NCBI RefSeq assembly: GCF_001889605.1
Contig: NZ_CP018171.1
Location: forward strand, 744,001 to 808,000
Source: Aquibium oceanicum
Lineage (GTDB): Bacteria > Pseudomonadota > Alphaproteobacteria > Rhizobiales > Rhizobiaceae
Length of the DNA: 64,000 bases
Direction: 5' to 3'
The position numbers and the translations under genes are program-made. Positions within the stretch are counted from its first letter, which is position 1. Every line of letters starts with the position of its first letter. Below are positions 51,801-58,954 of this stretch, piece after piece. The notes under the pieces are model-generated. The model was not told where the DNA came from. It made no database searches and saw only the letters and a list, made by a program, of their open reading frames with translations.

Positions 51801-52342
51801 GCCGACGCGGCACGGACGTCTTCGTCGATGGCCATGCGGCAGGTGAGGTCTTCGCGCTGCTTGATCCCGACGATGTCGAGACGCTGGTCACGGCGCTCGG
51901 TGATCTCGGGCTGCCGCGATCCTGGCGCGCCGTCGGCTTCGGCACACTGTTCGAGGATGCCGAGACGCTCGTCCAGAGCCACGGCGGCCGCGACCTCAAA
52001 CCCTATGCGCCGTGGAATGTGCGCGCGATCCCGAGCGGCGCCCCAGCGAACATCACCCTGTCCTGGGTTCGCCGCACGCGCATTGGCGGTGAGCTGAAGG
52101 ACGGGACCGGTCTCGTTCCCTTCGGTGAGGCGAGCGAGGCCTATGAGGTCGACATCCTCGATGGTCCCGGCGGTGCGGTGAAGCGCACGCTCGCCTCGGC
52201 GAGCCCCAGCGTCGTCTACGCCAATGCCGACATCCTGGCCGACTTCGGCGTCGTGCCGGCTGCTCTGTCCGTAGCCGTCTATCAACTGAGCGCGGTCGGG
52301 GGTCGCGGCTTCCCGCGCGCTGTCACCTTGGAGATTGCCTGA
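48830..52342 (+). CDS. Tail tip / host-specificity protein (GTA gp15-like, central fibre)
   Basis: 1170 aa. A hydrophobic Gly/Ala-rich N-terminus (MAILVAVGGAALGSAVGLGWQAGWLVGSVVGSLLFP) and early motifs (GDLTVSSSAYGASIPIGYGTLRMAGNMIWSSGIRE) are typical for gp15-like baseplate proteins. The middle is a beta-rich region, possibly a propeller, and the C-terminal domains (ITLSWVRRTRIGGELKDG) resemble the rcc01698-like C-terminal domain. It is coupled to the next gene by the TGATG overlap. Confidence 0.9.
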   Translation: MAILVAVGGAALGSAVGLGWQAGWLVGSVVGSLLFPAKGQNVTTEGPRLGDLTVSSSAYGASIPIGYGTLRMAGNMIWSSGIREQQNVTRTRSGGKGGGGRSTQTSISYSYFASFALSFGEGPAEDVLRIWADGKLIYDKTGSSPDVAKPNLRFRLHRGSESQLPDPLIEAHVGAGRAPAHRGLCVIVFEDLALADFGNRIPNITAEITYRRAAQQPYQLLDFITTGEGGYFGSYQISDLAIDWRRGYGYFVSSSSNAEAAGIRRFNLRTMAEDRQARMTDVAAVTPNNFPSTLFCGEDGHLYLTVGSGNSRPIIRVEPNALKEVGRFGFTSTGLSNTTTRFVTTTWLGMISAYGPSGRADFLLTGSLFNDIGLLRADSMGYIWGAGQTVTESRVRGAIGGAVGEGYGDGWILASATSSSLNHTSLGLYRIRVSAFAQYESLTGQSLGVTFEKVASFTPAQIEAGATGFFSDAGGLTYDATDDSVIFQITMSNGGTAGTIYAIKWRADTGIVWKTAVPHKINYEGPFFGQSRLRGQRWTLMRSTRVVQLDTATGAIVLNEIWPGAVSEQGAQVYDAVTDTHLVRGSSGWARLFLNRGGGEGEALSSIVADLCGRAGLGLADIDVAELTPSVPGYVIGRQTTVRGAIEPLAQAFFFDAAESDDTLRFRNRGRAPVATIPAEYLVPLDSQTGESWRERRTQEVELPERVAVVYMDRDADYQQGTQSEKRASLPLPTMHSRNQASLELALAIDATTAKRIAAKTLYSAWIERSAYEAELPPDWLRLDPTDVVDVVFAAGSTFRTRINRLDVGADFSLAVKGVSETAATYVSSVVADGGSGKPIQLVGANAATRLILPDLPLLRDVDDAGGAGSRVYYLMAGFGGPGWPGAALYRSADGSAWAQVGRALSEAAWGATANALGSPRSPFGTDDENSLTVFMTTGGERLESVTQDALVNGANAALVLKANGEPEIIQFREVTLNPDGSYTLTGLLRGRRGTDVFVDGHAAGEVFALLDPDDVETLVTALGDLGLPRSWRAVGFGTLFEDAETLVQSHGGRDLKPYAPWNVRAIPSGAPANITLSWVRRTRIGGELKDGTGLVPFGEASEAYEVDILDGPGGAVKRTLASASPSVVYANADILADFGVVPAALSVAVYQLSAVGGRGFPRAVTLEIA

Positions 52343-53622
52343 TGCCCAGCCCCAATCTGGCCGTGACCCATGTCGCCGCCGCCCAGAACCAGAAAGAAGT
52401 CACGATCAACGACGCCGTCGATGCCCTTGACAATGCCATGAACCGGGCTCTGTCGCTGGCCATGGCCGACGCCAACGTGACGCTGACCAGCACGCAGGCG
52501 AACCGCAACGGCCTGATCGTACTCACCGGCACGCTGACGGCGGCGCGCGTCCTGACGCTGCCGGCCAACCATCTCCGGCTCGCGATCAGGAACGCGACCG
52601 GCGGCGGTCAGGAGGTCCGGGCCAAGTACGCGGGTTCGGGCGCGGAGGTCATCGTCGTGCCCGGCGCCACCGTGCTGGTGCAGGGCAATGGCAGCGATCT
52701 CTTCGGGGTCGGCGGCGGCGCCGGCGCACTCAACGACCTGACCGACGTCGCGGTCGGTGCCGCCGTCGCCAGCGACGTGCTCCAGTTCGATGGCGCGCTC
52801 TGGCGTGCTGCCGGCGTTGGCATCTTCCAGCGCGCCCTGCTGCCCTTCCGGGGCGCACTCGTACGGCGGACCACGAACTTCAGCGTCTCGACGACCGGCG
52901 CCTATGTCGCGGTCCCCTGGCAGAGCGCCGTCTACGACAGCGACGCGCTCTGGGACTCCGGCCAGCCGACGCGGCTTACCGTGCCGGCCGGTGTAACCAA
53001 GGTCCGGCTCACGGGCAATATCGAGTGGCAGACCTCGCCGACGAGCCAGCTGGTCGAGATCCGCATGAACGGCGGCGGCGTGATCGGTGGCGGCTCCTTC
53101 ATCGTCCGCGGCGACAGCGGCTACAGCAACCAGATGCGGAACATCGCGAGCGCGGTCCTCCCGGTCGTCGCCGGCGACTGGTTCGAGCTTACGGTGTTCG
53201 TCAGCGCCTCAGGCGAGCTCCGGGGCATGGAGCGCACCTGGTTCGCGCTCGAAGTCGTCGAGACCGAGGACGCGGCCGATCCGCCGGCGGACTTCGCCTT
53301 CGCGAAGGCGGGCGCGCCCGCCGCCTCGGAGGTGTTGCTGCGCACGGTCGTGGCCCGGCGCTCGCGGCTTAAGGTCGATCTCGCCGGTAGTCAGGGCGCG
53401 GCCGGAATCGCGGCCACCGCAGAGACGGACCTCGATGTCCAGCGCAACGGCACGAGCATCGGCACCATCCGCTTCGCGGCGAGCGCCTCCGCGGCCGTCT
53501 TCATCGCCGCGAGCGAGAACGTCCTTGAACCGGGCGACCTGCTCGAGGTGATCGCGCCCGGAAGCCCCGACGCCACGCTCGCCGACATCGCGATCACGCT
53601 CGCCGGGACGCTGGTGATCTGA
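52342..53622 (+). CDS. Tail fibre / receptor-binding protein
   Basis: 426 aa. The N-terminal part (LAVTHVAAAQNQKEVTINDAVDALD) resembles DUF2793-type tail-fibre attachment segments. The remainder is beta-rich with repeats of about 100 residues (YVAVPWQSAVYDSDALWDSGQPTRLTVPAGVTKVRLTGNIEW). It probably determines host surface binding; the ligand is unknown. Confidence 0.78.
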   Translation: MPSPNLAVTHVAAAQNQKEVTINDAVDALDNAMNRALSLAMADANVTLTSTQANRNGLIVLTGTLTAARVLTLPANHLRLAIRNATGGGQEVRAKYAGSGAEVIVVPGATVLVQGNGSDLFGVGGGAGALNDLTDVAVGAAVASDVLQFDGALWRAAGVGIFQRALLPFRGALVRRTTNFSVSTTGAYVAVPWQSAVYDSDALWDSGQPTRLTVPAGVTKVRLTGNIEWQTSPTSQLVEIRMNGGGVIGGGSFIVRGDSGYSNQMRNIASAVLPVVAGDWFELTVFVSASGELRGMERTWFALEVVETEDAADPPADFAFAKAGAPAASEVLLRTVVARRSRLKVDLAGSQGAAGIAATAETDLDVQRNGTSIGTIRFAASASAAVFIAASENVLEPGDLLEVIAPGSPDATLADIAITLAGTLVI

Positions 53623-53645
53623 TCGACAGTTTGAGAACCACGACG

Positions 53646-53936
53646 ATGGAACAGAAACGCGACAGCGGCAGGCTGGTCAGTCTGCCGAGCGACGAGTTCG
53701 AGGCGCTGCTCGAACGCGCCGCCGAAGCCGGCGCCCGCCGTGCCCTGCATGAGGTTGGGCTCGACGGGACGGAGGCGGCCGAGGACATCCGCGATCTGCG
53801 ATCGCTGCTGGCCGGGTTTCGGCTGGCCAGGCAGACGGCCGTGCAGACCGCCGTTCGCATCATCACCACCGGCGTCCTGCTCGCCCTCATGGCCGGCATT
53901 GCCATCAAGCTGAGACTGTTTGGCAACGGTCCCTGA
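53646..53936 (+). CDS. DUF6127-like membrane protein
   Basis: 96 aa from the ATG at 53646 (a TTG at 53631 is also possible). A helical soluble half with EAGARRALHEVGLDG is followed by one transmembrane segment near the C-terminus (IITTGVLLALMAGIAIKLRLFG). It sits before the lysis genes and could act in lysis (holin-like); this is context only. Confidence 0.72.
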   Translation: MEQKRDSGRLVSLPSDEFEALLERAAEAGARRALHEVGLDGTEAAEDIRDLRSLLAGFRLARQTAVQTAVRIITTGVLLALMAGIAIKLRLFGNGP

Positions 53937-53964
53937 CCGGCGCTTCCGATCCTCAACCCACCGA

Positions 53965-53987
53965 CCCGCCGTTCGGCGAGTTTTTTT
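53965..53987 (+). terminator. Intrinsic terminator before the lysis genes
   Basis: CGCC-GTTC-GGCG hairpin followed by AG and seven T residues, just upstream of the endolysin ribosome site (GGAGACC). Confidence 0.65.
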
Positions 53988-54004
53988 ATGTGCGGAGACC
54001 AGCC

Positions 54005-54679
54005 ATGACGACCACCCCCTTCAACCACTGGCGCGACGTGCCGACCGCCCGCTGGCGTTGGAAGAACTTCTCGCCTGCGGAGATCGCCTGCCGCGGCAGC
54101 GGTAGCTTGCGCATCCACGATGAGGCGCTCGACAAGCTGCAAGCCCTTCGCGATCGGCTGGGCAAGCCGCTGATCGTTCGCTCGGCCTACCGCAGCCCGG
54201 CGCACAACCGCGCCGTCGGCGGAGCGGCGCGCTCGAAGCATCTCGATGGCACGGCCTTCGACATCGCCATGACGAACCACGATCCCGTAGCCTTCGAGGC
54301 AGCGGCCCGCGCGGTTGGCTTCAAGGGCTTCGGCTTCTATCCGCGGTCGGGCTTCATGCATATCGACCTTGGGCCCGCTCGGCAGTGGGGTGAGCGGTTC
54401 CCAGTCCGCGAGGCGGCCTTCGCCATGGAGACCCCGCCCGCGCGCGAGGTGCTGGCTGAGAGTCGCACGTTGAAGGGCAGCGGTGCGGCCGGTGTTGCGA
54501 CTGTGGGCGCGGCCGGAATCGAGGTGGCGCAGAACGTTCTGACCGAGACGCAGTCCGCTGTCCTGCCGCTCGTGCCCTATCTCGACACGCTGCGCGGGGT
54601 GTTCATCGCCGTGGCCCTCGCCGGCATCGCAGTCGCGATCTACGCCCGCATCGATGACTGGAAGCGGGGGCAGCGATGA
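54005..54679 (+). CDS. Peptidase M15 endolysin with C-terminal membrane anchor
   Basis: 224 aa. The M15_3 D-Ala-D-Ala carboxypeptidase/endopeptidase domain (about 1-130) has zinc ligands SKHLDGTAFD and HIDLGP; the FSPAEIACRGSGSL and VRSAYRSPAHN motifs are typical. The C-terminal approximately 90 residues end in a transmembrane segment (GVFIAVALAGIAVAIYARI), so it may be a membrane-tethered lysin. Confidence 0.92.
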   Translation: MTTTPFNHWRDVPTARWRWKNFSPAEIACRGSGSLRIHDEALDKLQALRDRLGKPLIVRSAYRSPAHNRAVGGAARSKHLDGTAFDIAMTNHDPVAFEAAARAVGFKGFGFYPRSGFMHIDLGPARQWGERFPVREAAFAMETPPAREVLAESRTLKGSGAAGVATVGAAGIEVAQNVLTETQSAVLPLVPYLDTLRGVFIAVALAGIAVAIYARIDDWKRGQR

Positions 54680-54933
54680 TCGTCTCCCTACTTTCCGGCA
54701 TCGCCACAAGTTCATCGGCACGGACTGCGCTGCGCTATGGCGCCATTGCCCTCTCGCTTGTCCTGTTCCTGCTCGCGTTCCGGCGTTCTGGCGAGCGCGC
54801 GGGTCGCCTCGTCGAACGCCTCGAAACCATGGAGAACGCCAATGACGTGCAGCGCCAGATGCTGGATGCCGCGGCTCGCCGCCCTCGCGATCGCAGCGAT
54901 CTCGCTGACCGGCTGCGCGACGGTCACTTCTGA
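54676..54933 (+). CDS. Inner-membrane spanin-like protein (i-spanin, Rz-like)
   Basis: 85 aa: one N-terminal transmembrane helix (ALRYGAIALSLVLFLLAFRRSG) followed by a charged coiled-coil-like stretch (RLVERLETMENANDVQRQML). Overlapped in another frame by a lipoprotein gene, the arrangement of Rz/Rz1 spanins. Overlaps the endolysin stop (ATGA). Confidence 0.72.
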   Translation: MIVSLLSGIATSSSARTALRYGAIALSLVLFLLAFRRSGERAGRLVERLETMENANDVQRQMLDAAARRPRDRSDLADRLRDGHF

Positions 54934-55102
54934 GCCGCGGATCGTCACGGTCTGCCCGCCGGTGGTCGAGTATAGCCGCGACTTCCAGGCCCGCGCTGCC
55001 GACGAACTTGATCTGCTGCCTGGCGGGTCGGCGATCGCCGAGATGCTGAGCGACTACGCCGTATTGCGGAATCAAGCTCAGGCTTGTCTGCGCAACAGCT
55101 AA
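54842..55102 (+). CDS. Outer-membrane spanin lipoprotein (o-spanin, Rz1-like), nested
   Basis: 86 aa starting in a different frame inside the i-spanin gene (ATG 54842 with GGAG upstream). A lipobox LTGC with Cys25 follows a hydrophobic signal (LAALAIAAISLTGC). The mature part has VCPPVVEYSRDFQARAADELDLL. It lies at the right end of the phage genes. Confidence 0.77.
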   Translation: MTCSARCWMPRLAALAIAAISLTGCATVTSEPRIVTVCPPVVEYSRDFQARAADELDLLPGGSAIAEMLSDYAVLRNQAQACLRNS

Positions 55103-55108
55103 GAATGC

Positions 55109-55615
55109 TCAGGCGCCATTCCACCATGAGTACGCGCCGACAATAAAGATGTAGCGCGCGCCCTTGCCGATTGAGACCAGCAAGACAAAACGCAGCAAGC
55201 CCACGCGTAATGCACCGGCGACCACGATCAGCGGATCTCCAATGATGGGCAGCCAGGACAGGAGCAACGACCACACGCCATAACGGTTAAACCAGTCAGT
55301 TGCGCGACGGTATGACGGCTCGTCAATTGGAAACCAGCGGCGTTCGCGAAGCGCCGAAAAGAACCTGCCGAGCATCCAGTTCACCAGCGAGCCGAGCAAA
55401 TTTCCTGCCGTTGCGACAACAACCAAGGTGACAGGCTCGCCGCGTCCCATGGCGAGAAGCGTCAGGAGAGCGGCCTCAGAAGACCCCGGCAGGAGGGTCG
55501 CCGACGTGAACGCGCTTATGAAGAGTGCGGCATATGCGGCAAGATCGGTTTCAGTGTCTGCTACCAATTTGGCTTTACCCTGAGTATCGCCACACACCAC
55601 CTGTCTTTGCCGCAA
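55109..55615 (-). CDS. DedA/YqaA-like membrane protein
   Basis: 168 aa (start uncertain). Membrane segments and the motifs FISAFTSATLLPGSSEAALLTLLA, GNLLGSLVNWMLGRF and WLPIIGDPLIVVAGALRVGLLRFVLLVSIGKGARYIF fit the SNARE-associated/DedA family, YqaA branch; these are putative lipid flippases. It lies 6 nt from the end of the phage spanin on the opposite strand and is the first non-phage gene to the right. Confidence 0.88.
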   Translation of the reverse strand: MRQRQVVCGDTQGKAKLVADTETDLAAYAALFISAFTSATLLPGSSEAALLTLLAMGRGEPVTLVVVATAGNLLGSLVNWMLGRFFSALRERRWFPIDEPSYRRATDWFNRYGVWSLLLSWLPIIGDPLIVVAGALRVGLLRFVLLVSIGKGARYIFIVGAYSWWNGA

Positions 55616-55617
55616 GG

Positions 55618-56091
55618 TCAGCGGGACTGTTCATTTCGACGATTGATTTCGGCGTGTCGGGCCTGGATGTCGGACGGCCATCGGCTCTTGATGAATGCGA
55701 GGACGGACCAGATTTCCTCATCTGTGAGGACGGCGGCATAGGCTGGCATATCGCTCTCGTAACCGGGCACCAGCGCCGAGACGCCATCTTTGGTGATGCG
55801 AAACAGCACTTCATCCGCATGGTGCCAAGTATGGCCGGATTCATCATGCGGCGGCGCCGGCAGGCGGCCATCGGGCCGGGGAGTTTGCCACTGTGGCTGT
55901 CCCTCCAAGTCAGTTCCATGACAGGCGGCACAGTGGTCCCGATAGACCCGTTCGCCCAGCGCAACCTGCCGCGTATTTCGGGGATCGGCCTGACCCCACT
56001 GCGGTTGGCGACCGAGACCACCGAGAAAAGCCGCGATGGTCACGGAGGCAATAGCAGCCGCAATGGCGAGGATGATGACCGTCGGCTTCAT
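55618..56091 (-). CDS. Membrane-anchored or exported c-type cytochrome
   Basis: 157 aa. N-terminal hydrophobic signal or anchor (VIILAIAAAIASVTIAAFLGG), heme-binding CAACH (C54, C57, H58), and a likely Met ligand in YESDMPAYAAVLTDEEIWSVLAFIKSRWP. A single-heme electron carrier in the periplasm. Overlaps the upstream BNR-repeat gene by 4 nt. Confidence 0.93.
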   Translation of the reverse strand: MKPTVIILAIAAAIASVTIAAFLGGLGRQPQWGQADPRNTRQVALGERVYRDHCAACHGTDLEGQPQWQTPRPDGRLPAPPHDESGHTWHHADEVLFRITKDGVSALVPGYESDMPAYAAVLTDEEIWSVLAFIKSRWPSDIQARHAEINRRNEQSR

Positions 56092-57425
56092 TGAGCTCCC
56101 AGCCGTTGCCAGGTCCGGCCGCCATCCTCACTGGTCAGCAACTCGTTCTGATGCGTCGACGCATACAGGCGCGCCGGGTCTTCGGGATCCACGGCGAGGT
56201 GCAGCAGGTAGCGGTCCCCAAAATCGTTGCTCAAGATCTGCCAGTTGAGAGATGGCTCCTCTGTGCGAAGCAGACCGCTGCCGAGCAGGAATGCGTAGAC
56301 CGAACCGTCTGTCGTCACCTCGATCATGCTGGCGGGACGACGCAGGAGATGGGCGGGTTGCCACACGCGACCGCTGTCTGGGCTGACGAACAGCCCCTGC
56401 TGTGTTGCGGCGTAAACCCTTGCCACGTCAGTGGAAGAGGCTGCCAGGTCGATCAGGCCGTCCGGCGCCGGTCCGACACGGCTCCAATTGCGTCCGCCGT
56501 CGCGACTGATCTGGAGCCCGCCATGGACTCCATAGATCATGCTCGAATCGGCCTTGCTGACGTCCATCTGATGGAAGTCAACCGGTCCTCCGACTCCCGG
56601 CGACAGCATTGTCCAGGTCCTGCCCCCGTCGTTCGATGCGATGAAACCGAGGTTTCCGCCGCGCGCCGGGTGCCCGCTGGCGTAGAGCCTTTGCGCATCG
56701 GTCGGGTGCGGCGTGAATCCCATGAAGTCGTCCCGCTGCTCGGAAATGAGATCGACAGTCCCGGATTCCAGCCGCAAGGCATATAGACCGTGATGGGTGG
56801 CGATGAGCAGGCGGTCGCTGTTGGCGCGATCGATCGCGAGCCCATGGATGTGCGTGGATCGCAACAGGTCGGCGAGGGGCGCATCGGATTGCGCGTGACC
56901 CACGAGCGGCGAGACAACGAACAGAACGGCCGCCGCAAACATGAAGATGGTGACGGATGCTAAACGACTCATGGTGCTTCTTTTCCGAGGTGCCACCCAC
57001 CAGAAAGCGATGATTGGGAGGACGATCCATTGCGCGATGGGCGAGAGGCCGGCGTCGATCACCGGGATGACCGGCATCAGGTCACGATAGGCCCAGGCTT
57101 CCCGGACCTCGATGTTGAGCCACTCGCTGAAGACGGTGTAGCCGAGACCGATCAAAGTGGTGGCGATGCCCACAATCCGGTAGCCAGTCTCTGGCCATTG
57201 GCCGCTGCCGAACAGGAACAGCGCGGCGAGGAGCGCGCTCATCGCGATCAGTATGTCTCCGCCAGTGCAATGAATGGCGGCGAACACGATTTCGCCCCAA
57301 CTGCCGGTTTCCCACAGCGTGTAGAGCGGCATATGGGCGAATTCCCAAATGAGATTCCCAACCGCTATGGCGACCAGGTAGCGCCGCAGCACGTTTAGCC
57401 AGCCGATTTCGACTGCGACCATCAC
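56088..57425 (-). CDS. Membrane domain fused to BNR/sialidase-like repeat protein
   Basis: 445 aa. Residues about 1-155 are an integral membrane domain of about five helices (AVGNLIWEFAHMPLYTLWETGSWGEIVFAAIHCTGGD); then, after a signal-like segment (ASVTIFMFAAAVLFVVSPLVGHAQ), a periplasmic beta-propeller with Asp-box repeats (SNDGGRTWTM, SRDGGRNWSR, TSEDGGRTWQ). The internal signal-like segment after APRKRSTMSRL suggests two ancestral genes now fused. It lies between the phosphorylase and cytochrome genes. Confidence 0.8.
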   Translation of the reverse strand: MMVAVEIGWLNVLRRYLVAIAVGNLIWEFAHMPLYTLWETGSWGEIVFAAIHCTGGDILIAMSALLAALFLFGSGQWPETGYRIVGIATTLIGLGYTVFSEWLNIEVREAWAYRDLMPVIPVIDAGLSPIAQWIVLPIIAFWWVAPRKRSTMSRLASVTIFMFAAAVLFVVSPLVGHAQSDAPLADLLRSTHIHGLAIDRANSDRLLIATHHGLYALRLESGTVDLISEQRDDFMGFTPHPTDAQRLYASGHPARGGNLGFIASNDGGRTWTMLSPGVGGPVDFHQMDVSKADSSMIYGVHGGLQISRDGGRNWSRVGPAPDGLIDLAASSTDVARVYAATQQGLFVSPDSGRVWQPAHLLRRPASMIEVTTDGSVYAFLLGSGLLRTEEPSLNWQILSNDFGDRYLLHLAVDPEDPARLYASTHQNELLTSEDGGRTWQRLGAQ

Positions 57426-58954
57426 GACGAAATCTCGACTTCGATGATGTCCGGACTTCTTCGCGCGTATTCCAATGCATAGGCCAGTTCACCCGAGGAT
57501 TCAGCGTAGATGTCGAGCATTATATTGCCTTTGTCGATCTCCTGGCCGAGAGTCACATGCATGTAGACGCCCGCCGACTTGGCTTCCGGTGCGCCGGCGA
57601 GCTTGGCGAGTCTTGAGAGCTTGCGATTGTTGATATGAACGATACGTCCGGCACGCGGCGCGATCAACGGATGAACGTGGGGCGCCTTCGGCGGCGTTCG
57701 CATTCCACCCTGCGCCTCGCATATGGCCTGGAACTTCTTCCACGCTCGTCCGTCCGCAAGGGTCGCGAGCGCCGCAGTGGTTCCTTCCCCGCTGGCGACC
57801 TTCCCGCCGATCTCCAGCGCAGCCCCGGCCAATGTCGCCGACCGTCTGCGCAAATCATCGGGCGAATCCGGCGCGCCTCGGAGAACTGCGAGGACATCCA
57901 GCGCTTCCAGGGCGGGGCCTATTCCGCGACCAACCGGTTGCGATCCGTCGGTCAGGATGCAAGTGGCCGACAGACCAAAGCGGGACGCCACGGCGCTGAT
58001 CCGATCCGCAAGATGGCGCGCTGTCGCCTCGCTGCGGACCTTGGCGGTCGGTCCGACCGGAATGTCGATGACGACGTGCGTCGAACCGGCCGCGATCTTC
58101 TTGGACAGGACAGACGCGATGAGCTGTCCCTCGGTATCGACATCGAGCTCGCGCTCTATGCGAACGAATATATCGTCGGCGGGACTGAGATGCATCGCCC
58201 CACCCCACGCGATGCAGCCTCCTTCGGCGTCCACCACACGCCTGAGCGTCGCGATATCCAGGTCAACCGGAGCAAGTGTCTCCATGGCATCCGCCGTGCC
58301 TGCCGGCGAGGTGATCGCACGCGATGAAGTCTTGGGGATGACTAGCCCGTGGGCAGCAACAATCGCGACGACGATCGGGGTGGTACGGTTGCCCGGGAGC
58401 CCGCCAATGCAATGCTTGTCGACCACGATCGGGGAATCCCAGCGCAAACGCTCGCCGACCTCGACCATGGCGCCCGTCAGATCGACGGTCTCCTGCTCGT
58501 CGAGCGGAAGAGCCGCGCTCGCCGTCAGGAAGGCCGCCAGATGAACATCCGTATAGCGGCGTGCGGCGACGTCCTTGACGATCGACCCGATCGCGCGCGC
58601 GTCGAGCCGGTTCCCGTGGATCCGTCGGCGGACGCTGGCGAGGGATTCGAGTGTCGGTGCATGCGTGACGGTGACCGCCGCGTCCTCGTCGAGGCTCAGG
58701 ATCTTCCACGCGGTCTCTGTCAGGGCGATCTGGTCGATGGCGAGCAAATCGTCCCCTTCGATCTGGAACAGGGTTGCCTGCATCTCACGGCCGTTGCTCG
58801 AAACCAGCACCTGCGATCTGGAAGCAAGACCTTCCGATCGGCAGACATGGCAGTCGGCCCGCATGATGACCACCGCCTGGTGCTGTGTGTGCAGGCGAAG
58901 ACGTTTGGCGCGGAGCGGCGGTGGCACGGCAAGTTCGGCATCGTTGGGGGTCAT
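57422..58954 (-). CDS. Thymidine/AMP phosphorylase family protein (archaeal-type)
   Basis: 510 aa. An N-terminal extension of about 90 residues, as in AMP phosphorylase and archaeal-type thymidine phosphorylase (TIGR02645), precedes the NP-II phosphorylase core: DKHCIGGLPGNRTTPIVVAIVAAHG and KTSSRAITSPAGTADAMETL bind phosphate and the nucleoside. It would release ribose 1,5-bisphosphate from NMPs or deoxyribose 1-phosphate from thymidine. The ATG at 58954 overlaps the upstream stop (ATGA). Substrate cannot be fixed from the sequence. Confidence 0.85.
   Translation of the reverse strand: MTPNDAELAVPPPLRAKRLRLHTQHQAVVIMRADCHVCRSEGLASRSQVLVSSNGREMQATLFQIEGDDLLAIDQIALTETAWKILSLDEDAAVTVTHAPTLESLASVRRRIHGNRLDARAIGSIVKDVAARRYTDVHLAAFLTASAALPLDEQETVDLTGAMVEVGERLRWDSPIVVDKHCIGGLPGNRTTPIVVAIVAAHGLVIPKTSSRAITSPAGTADAMETLAPVDLDIATLRRVVDAEGGCIAWGGAMHLSPADDIFVRIERELDVDTEGQLIASVLSKKIAAGSTHVVIDIPVGPTAKVRSEATARHLADRISAVASRFGLSATCILTDGSQPVGRGIGPALEALDVLAVLRGAPDSPDDLRRRSATLAGAALEIGGKVASGEGTTAALATLADGRAWKKFQAICEAQGGMRTPPKAPHVHPLIAPRAGRIVHINNRKLSRLAKLAGAPEAKSAGVYMHVTLGQEIDKGNIMLDIYAESSGELAYALEYARRSPDIIEVEISS

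Noticed and set aside
53594..55075. 493-codon antisense frame over the lysis region
   Set aside because: Covers the endolysin and spanin genes and a terminator; low-complexity shadow translation.
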